From Arachis hypogaea (taxonomy: Eukaryota; Streptophyta; Magnoliopsida; Fabales; Fabaceae), in contig NC_092054.1 in assembly GCF_003086295.3 (NCBI RefSeq), positions 16,317,878 to 16,381,877 of the forward strand: a stretch of 64,000 bases of DNA, read 5' to 3'. The notes beneath the pieces were generated by a model. The model was not told the origin of the DNA. It searched no databases and saw nothing but the letters and a program-made list of their open reading frames with translations. This document shows, piece after piece, positions 57,700 to 64,000 of the stretch (the stretch's first letter is position 1; the number at the start of each line of letters is the position of its first letter). The position numbers were made by a program, and so were the translations under genes.

Positions 57700-57937
57700 T
57701 GATGTAGTGATTTATTTGAATTTAATTTGAAAAAGAAGGGGGAAAGGACTAATTATGGTGGTAGTGGTTGATATTGAAGGAAGTTAAAAGAGACATGAGG
57801 TGGGAACTAAGAGGCTCCAGATTTAACAAGACACCGCTTCGCTGGTCAAGGGAGGAAGAAGAGGGGTGGACTGCGGAGTACGGAGTAGTGACTAGTGAGT
57901 GGAGGGCGTTTAATATTTGATTAATGAATAATTACAG
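57700..57937 (-). promoter_or_regulatory. Presumed fibrillin promoter, squeezed against a LINE
   Basis: Only about 240 bases separate the fibrillin start codon from the 3' end of the LINE. No clear TATA box; the sequence is purine-rich on the plus strand (so C/T-rich leader on the minus strand). Regulatory sequence further away was either displaced or lies beyond the LINE. Confidence 0.45.
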
Positions 57938-58559
57938 TTTTTTTTTTTTTAAGATAATAGGTTATATTTCATTAATTATTGAAAAATAAAATACAAAGAT
58001 GTCTAAAAGCAGGACAACATAATAAAAGGTAGGAATTTTCCAAAACAATACATCGAAGATATTTATTCAACGGTGTATGGTCGAAAAACAAAGAAAAATC
58101 TTAAAGAAGAAAGAATGATAAATCAAATTGAATGAAACTAAGAGATTGCCTCACGGAGATGACGATCTAAATTGGAAGTTCTTTAGATTTTACGGAGCAA
58201 CTTGACAAAGCTTGCTAGAATGGCAAACGGCATTAAAGTAGAACGTTCAAAAATTAACTGGTTGCGAGTTTTCCAACAATTCTAACAAATGATGGCAAGC
58301 AATTGAGGATTACGGTCAGCATTCTTCAACGGGTTAAGCATCTCTGTTGATGCAGTCCACCATGTCCAAAAGTCGTTAGGGCTCTGGGGGAAAGACAGTC
58401 ACGAAGATAACTCTGAGATCATACTTCTTTGATTCTAGAGCAATTGATCAAACAATGAGTGATTGTTTCTGTTGCTTCATGACAGCAGGGGCATATTAAC
58501 GATATAGATGGGATGCGGTGGTGAATTTGAGCAAGCACCGGAACTCGACTATGGAGAGC

Positions 58560-61500
58560 TTTCCAAATAAATAGCTTAATTTTGTGAGGCAAGTTCAACT
58601 TCCATAGATCAATTTACGGTTTTTTCTGTTGCATATAATTAGGGCAAAGTTCTAGAAGTGGATGGTGAAATAAATAGCCAATTCTGTAACCTGAAACTGT
58701 ATCATATTGCTTGGATTTGATCAAATTCCATTGCAATTTGTTCCTATTCTGCTGAATTTTAACTGACAAAATCCTGTCTGTAACGTCTTGGGAAAATAAT
58801 TCTTGAATGAGATTCTGATTCCAATTCATGTTTTCAGTAATTAGGTCTTTAACTCTTGGAACTAACTCAGAAATAGCCTGTCTATTTGGCATGTCAGAAA
58901 TTATTAAAGGATACGGAGGAGGCAACCAATGATCGTCAAAGGTTCGAATATTCTCTCCAGTACCCACAGTCTAGTTAAGACCTTTTTTAACAATCTTTCA
59001 GCCATCCAATATGCTCCTCCATCTCCAAGAAGGTAAGACTCCAATTTCTGCAATTATAGCATTACCATTGCTAAAGTATTTACCTCTTACGATTTTGGAT
59101 AATAGGGAAGTAGGCTGTGGTACGAGTCGCCAAAACTGTTTGCCTAAAAGCGCCAGATTTTGGATTCTGAATCTTTAAATCCAAGGCTTCCTTCTCTTCA
59201 TGGGCGAGTCATAGTGTCCCAACTAATCCAACCCATCCGTCTTTCAGAACTTTTTTGTCCCCACCAGAACTAAAAAAGTAGAGAGTGAATTTCCGAAATT
59301 AAACCATCAGGCAACTTGAAGCAAGACAATGTATAAACAGGAATAGCTTCTTCTACTTCTTTAAGCAATACCTGTCTACTACCCGACGATAGAAGATTAC
59401 GCTTCCACCCTTGGATTCTTTTCCGAACCTTCTCTTTGATCATACTAAAAGAAGTATTTTTTAATTTAGAGACTGTAGAAGGCAAACCAAGGTATATATC
59501 CTGGGCCCAATATGATTAATATTCATAGAGTTAGCCAGTAGTGTACGAGTAGTGGAGGGAGTGTTGTGGCTAAAGAATACAGCAGATTTATTAAGATATA
59601 CCCTCTGGCCACTGATGCTTTCATAAGAATTCAATAAATGCAGGATGTTTGAACATGCTTCAGGATTATCCTTACAGAATAAGATGGAATCATCAGCAAA
59701 GAGGAGGTGGTTGACCTTGGGACATCGCCTATGTATCTGAAGACCCTGAATTAGTCTGTTTTGTTCTGCCTTGTGTATCAAGAAGGAGAGACCTTCTGCA
59801 TAGAAAAAAAAAGATAGGGAGATAGAGGATCTCCTTGTCGAATACCTCTATTTGGTTTGAAGAAACCATAGGGTTGTCCTACCACAATGACAGAATAAGA
59901 AACAGTTGTCACTAATTCTCGAATCCACATGATCCACCGGGAGTCAAAACCAAACTTCTCTAATATAAACCAAAGAAAGTGTCATTCCACCCTATCATAT
60001 GCCTTACTCATATCTAATTTTAGTGCCATTTTATTTTTGAGACACCTTTTTTTGTTCTTCAAGTAATGCATACACTCATGAGCAATTAAGATATTATCAT
60101 AGATTAATCTGCCTTTAATAAAAGTACTCTGCGTAGGGTTAATTAGTCTATTCATCATACCCTGAAGTCTATGTACAAGTACTTTAGAGATAATCTTGTA
60201 AAAGACTGAGGATTAGTTTATTGGTCTTATTCGAGTCATATCTTTAGCATCAAATATCTTGGGAATAAGACAGATCTGAGTATGGTTAAAACTCTTCAAA
60301 ATTCTGCCCCCTAAAAAGAAGCTCTTAACTGCTCAAAACACATCACCACTAAGTATGTTCCAGAAGTTTTGAAAAAATTTTGCTGTCATACCATCATCTC
60401 CTAGAGCACTTTGAGGATGAATGCTAAATGTTGCACGTTTCACTTCTTCCATAGTCACTAGTCTTTGAAGCCTACGGTTCATGTGAGCTGTAACCTTAGG
60501 TTCAAAATCAGTAAACAGAAGTTCAGGATTCTCATGACAAGTGGAGGAGAAGATGTCCTTGAAATAAGATTCAGCCACAGAAGCAATACCAGCATTTGAA
60601 GTAGCCACTTCACCATCACTGCTAGTTAGTTGCCAAATTTTATTCCTTCGAGTTCGATTTCTAAATTTCTGATGGAAGAAAGCTATATTTTGATCACCGG
60701 ATTTGAGCCATTTGACTCTAGACATATCTTTCCAATAAGATTCCTCATTTTGCAATGCTTTCTCAAGTTTGTCCTCTATTTCTAAAATGATGCCGCCTTT
60801 GTGAATTCCTGCTAAACGAAGTTTCTCTAATTCAGACTGTAGTAAATCAATCTCCACATTCGAATTTAGATATATGTTCTTGCTGTCATCTGACAATACT
60901 TTATTTTTTGAGCTAGGATATACATGACAGAACCATCAATCTGTTCGTACCAAACCTCTCTAACAATCTGCCTTATTTCATCATTAGAACACCATCTTTC
61001 TTATAATTTGAATCACTGTTTAGATCTTCTAGTTCTCGAATTAGAGTCTAAGAGAAGAGGGGAGCGATCCAATCCTGATTCTTACAGTCTAAGAACTGAT
61101 GCATTGGAATAGAGATGCTGCCAATCAACTCCTACCAGAAATTGGTCCAGTCTTTCCTATATCAACTCATCACCACTCCGCCTATTCGACCAAGTGAATG
61201 GTCTTCCGACCATACCAATATCAATCAGGGAATTATCATCAATAAAACTGTTAAAAGTTTCAATAGAAGAAGGAGATTTAACACCCCCACTTGCTTTCTT
61301 CAACTGATTAGAAATGACATTAAAATCACCCATTAACACAACCTTACCATCGAACTGTTGGGTGACTGAAGTTAATTCAGCAAACTGAGCCATTCTATGT
61401 TGATCATTTGAACTGAGATAAACACCTAGAACACCATAGGGATCATTAGAACCAGCTGTCAAAACTGATGCCGCAATGAAGAATCTACCATGCTGTAAAA

Positions 61501-61850
61501 TCTAAACAGTGCAACCATCCCTCCATGCTATTGCTAAACCCCCAGATAATCCATCCGGATCCACAATAAACCATTCCTTGAAACCACAAGATATTAGTTT
61601 TCCTTCAACTTGTCGAGATTGATTTTTTGTTTCATAGATAAAACCAACTTCGGGGGAGTAGAATTTACAAATCCCTTTAAGATTGTGGATTGTCAGGGGT
61701 CTCCCCAAATCCCGACAATTCCACGAGAGAATATCATTGAGACAATATCATTGAGACAAATTTTCTTTGAAATATCTTTCGTAACGTTACCTCCACTCCT
61801 CCGTTTGAAACCTATCACAGACTTCTGGTAAGTTATTTCAGGTTTGATTT
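58560..61850 (-). pseudogene. LINE ORF2: endonuclease and reverse transcriptase
   Basis: Endonuclease (61708-61100): VVLMGDFNVI near 61340 and DIGMVGRPFTWSNRR near 61190-61240, the GDFN box and the late core. RT: LDMSKAYDRVEW near 59990-60025, GIRQGDPLSPYLFF near 59810-59845, and HLLFADDSILFC (F-A-D-D catalytic box) near 59680-59715. The C-terminal zf-RVT-like part lies at 58614-58970. In-frame stops occur at, among others, 61503, 61157, 60331 and 60205. Normal role: target-primed reverse transcription. Confidence 0.87.
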
Positions 61851-62047
61851 TTTATTCTCCTTTCTATGCTTGGACATGATGTTGTTATTGTGTTGGACAT
61901 TATTCATGGAATAGGATATCTCCAATAAAGCATTAGAAGAAGAATTAGTATCAGTAGTCGTACCAGTGTTTTTTGATTCACCCTCATTTTCTACTCTAGA
62001 ACTCGAATTAGCAGCACTTTTTTCATTATTCTGTTTTTTCTGATCAT

Positions 62048-62921
62048 CTTACACACTCAATTTTGAGAAACTATCAAAAAGACAAGCAAGTGGAGATTTT
62101 TTCTTCGGTTGAGCTGGAACAGAACCATCCCGAGGTTGATTAGGATTGAAGGAAGCTCTCTTTTCAGTTAAACGCCTACCGACTTGATCTGCCTTAAGCC
62201 ATTCACCAACTCTATCTTCCTTGATATTATTTTGGGCAGAATCATCAATAAAAAATTGGCAGTTCTTAGGTTCATTCCCCAATTTTGCACAATAAATACA
62301 GAAAACACCTATACGTTCATAGCGTACTCCAATTTCCAGCATTTTTTTATTAGGATCAAGCAATTTCAGTGCATCCCTCACTCTTTTATCACCGTTCAGT
62401 TTCACCTTAGCCTTCACTATGCGTATATCTTTGCCTCTAACTTCAAACAGAGCAACATCTTCAATTTAACCAAGTCTCCCACCCATTTTTTGGCCAACCT
62501 CAAGCGTATTGTATTGTTCAAATAATTCCCAAAATTGTGCCTATACAGGAAAAGAAGAGATGTGATTATCCTCCATGTTTACTGACTGCTTTCATCTACG
62601 AACGTGAAGAACAAAACTCTTGAATAACCAAGGCGAACCCCTCTCAATTCGAGTCACATCAAAGTCATTCTCAAAGAAAAATTGAAACTGGTTCCTGGAT
62701 TTTTTGACTACTCTGAATCCTTCTGGTTTATTCCATATTGCATAGAGGGCTCTTTCCATGGTACCTACAGAAAAGATCCAATCTGAGAAAATCCTTCCAG
62801 AGAGGCTCTGTGGACAGGCTTGAATTCCTTCAGAAACATCTTCATCAGCTAAAACGATCAAATCATCCTCCTGATCACTGTCAATTATATGGGGGTTTTG
62901 AGTATCTGATTTGTTGCTCAT
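62048..62921 (-). pseudogene. LINE ORF1, DUF4283 type with altered zinc knuckle
   Basis: An ATG at 62921 opens a frame with an acidic start, then VGTMERALYAIWNKPEGFRV, the DUF4283 RNA-binding domain common in plant LINE ORF1 proteins. A stop at about 62590 splits it; the second part (62417-62049) contains CIYCAKLGNEPKNC, a C-x2-C-x4-H-x4-C knuckle in which the His is replaced by Asn. The normal role is RNA binding in the LINE particle. Confidence 0.8.
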
Positions 62922-63215
62922 GGTGTAGAAAAAATCAGAATTAGTATTTGATGATTCAGGAGATAAAAGATATATGGAATGAGTGAATTAGAAAACGGAG
63001 TGAATTAAAAGAGAAATCTAGCGTAGGGATGAATTAGGAGAGGAAACGAAAAATAGAGAACCAAGTGGGGGTGAATTAGAAACAGAAAGGAAATTAAGAG
63101 AAGAAAGTAGAAGAAGATGAAACAGACTTTGAGGAAGAAAAGACAAAGAAAGATGAAACCATGGAGGCGGCACAGTAAAACCCTAGCAGAGCGTGGACGA
63201 ACCAAGGAGCGTTAT

Positions 63216-64000
63216 GTGGTTGATAATAATTATTTAAAATATAGTTTACTAGGAATACTATTGGACTATCAAATTTATTATTTTTGATGATCAGAGTATC
63301 AATTAATCATTAATATTAAAAAATATAAGATAAAATATATCGTTAAACTATTAAATTAAAAAAATTAAATTAATAATTAAATAATTATAAAAAAATAAAT
63401 TCTCATAACCTTTTATATATATAATTATTAGAGAGCATATAAAATTAAAAATAAAATATTATTTTCCAAAAAATTATGACATTAATAAAAATAACTTAAA
63501 AAATTGTGAAAGACAAATAATTTTTAAAAAACTAATAAGAACGTTTAGTTAAAAAAAATGACATGGCAAATTATTAAAATTCTTTAATTATTTGGCATTG
63601 ATAATTATTTTAAAATTATACAACCTGAAAATAAATTTCCAAAACAAAAAATTAGAAATTCTAATTTTCCAATTATATGAAATTCTAAATTTATATCCTT
63701 TGCGATATCTACATACATGTTTCATTCGTCACTTGGTCTCCTCTCTCTCCATGATATTTAGTTAGTTACCGTAATCATATATCTGTTAGTAAAATAATAT
63801 ACTTTAAAAAATGTGTTTATGCAATTTAGAGGTAAATATCAAATCGGTCTCCAGCAGCTTCTGGCGTTGATAAAATGATATTTGACTTTTGTTATCAATA
63901 AAATAGTTCCTGAAAAATTTTAAAATTTGACAGAATCATCCAACCATAAAAAGATGATGTCACATGAACGGAAAACCCTGATATGACTATTGGAAGAGAG
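63216..64000. other. AT-rich sequence with a dispersed repeat and the start of a TIR-like repeat
   Basis: 63270-63400 is the second copy of the AT-rich repeat at 32400-32560. From 63838 to the window end the words GGTCTCCAGCAGCTTCTGG, AAAATGATATTTGACTTT and ATGATGTCACATGA resemble the outer arm of inverted-repeat elements like that at 51.0-52.5 kb, but the partner arm lies outside the window. Confidence 0.4.

Larger units (their letters stand above)
57938..63215 (-). mobile_element. Nearly full-length LINE (L1-type) with disrupted ORF1 and ORF2
   Basis: On the minus strand: a C/T-rich 5' UTR (63215-62922), ORF1, ORF2 with endonuclease and RT, zf-RVT-like end, and a poly(A) tail visible as a T-run at 57938-57950. 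Length about 5.3 kb, the size of plant L1 elements. The flanks TTGATTAATGAATAATTA (left) and TTGATAATAATTATTTA (right, at 63219) are similar and may be a diverged target duplication. All parts have stops. Confidence 0.88.

Overview
This window is nuclear DNA of a dicot plant, very probably a legume. The transposon content (mudrA/plant-mobile-domain Mutator elements, a SIRE-type copia element and abundant small inverted-repeat elements) looks most like Arachis (peanut) or a close relative. That assignment is from memory of these families and was not searched. The evidence for a plant is direct: intron-containing genes with GT/AG boundaries, a fatty-acid desaturase with the three plant histidine boxes, a LEA protein, a VQ-motif protein and a plastid fibrillin. 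About two thirds of the window is transposon-derived or AT-rich spacer.

Layout. 1-5.4 kb: decayed Ty3/gypsy element (+), its 5' part outside the window. 5.48-6.53 kb: foldback element with ~360-bp arms and a MITE in its centre. 6.6-10.1 kb: EMSY-like gene (+), eight coding exons joined here into a 332-residue frame. 12.0-13.1 kb: two-exon LEA gene (-) with ABRE/G-box motifs upstream. 14.1-25.9 kb: complete but mutated Ty1/copia element (-) with two LTRs, perfect GAGAT target duplication, gag, pol and an extra third ORF; its right LTR is interrupted by an 875-bp solo LTR with its own AACAA duplication. 26.5-27.0 kb: broken GRF zinc-finger gene. 29.2-32.2 kb: Mutator-like element whose plant-mobile-domain gene (+) and mudrA gene (-) converge and are fused at a deletion point. 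32.9-34.9 kb: FAD2-type desaturase (+). 36.3-37.15 kb: hAT-like element with a nested SINE, then a second SINE with 55 A. 38.2-40.0 kb: second, complementary mudrA/mobile-domain remnant, also convergent. 41.3-43.2 kb: ~1.9-kb element with ~110-bp inverted ends. 43-45 kb: two more MITE copies. 46.7-47.2 kb: single-exon VQ-motif gene (+). 48.2-49.6 kb: tandem and direct repeats. 51.0-52.55 kb: large inverted-repeat element carrying eleven CACGTG G-boxes. 53.4-57.7 kb: seven-exon fibrillin (PAP) gene (-), with a dead LINE in its last intron. 57.9-63.2 kb: nearly full-length mutated LINE (-). 63.2-64 kb: AT-rich sequence and the start of another repeat.

The host genes are not an operon and share no obvious pathway. 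FAD2 (ER oleate desaturation), the LEA protein (desiccation protection in seed) and the fibrillin (plastid lipid bodies) would all fit lipid or stress biology of an oil-storing legume, but nothing in the sequence links them. The most informative structures are the nested insertions with readable target duplications, the two convergent mudrA/mobile-domain loci, the G-box array in an inverted-repeat element, and a FAD2 with changes beside its third histidine box.
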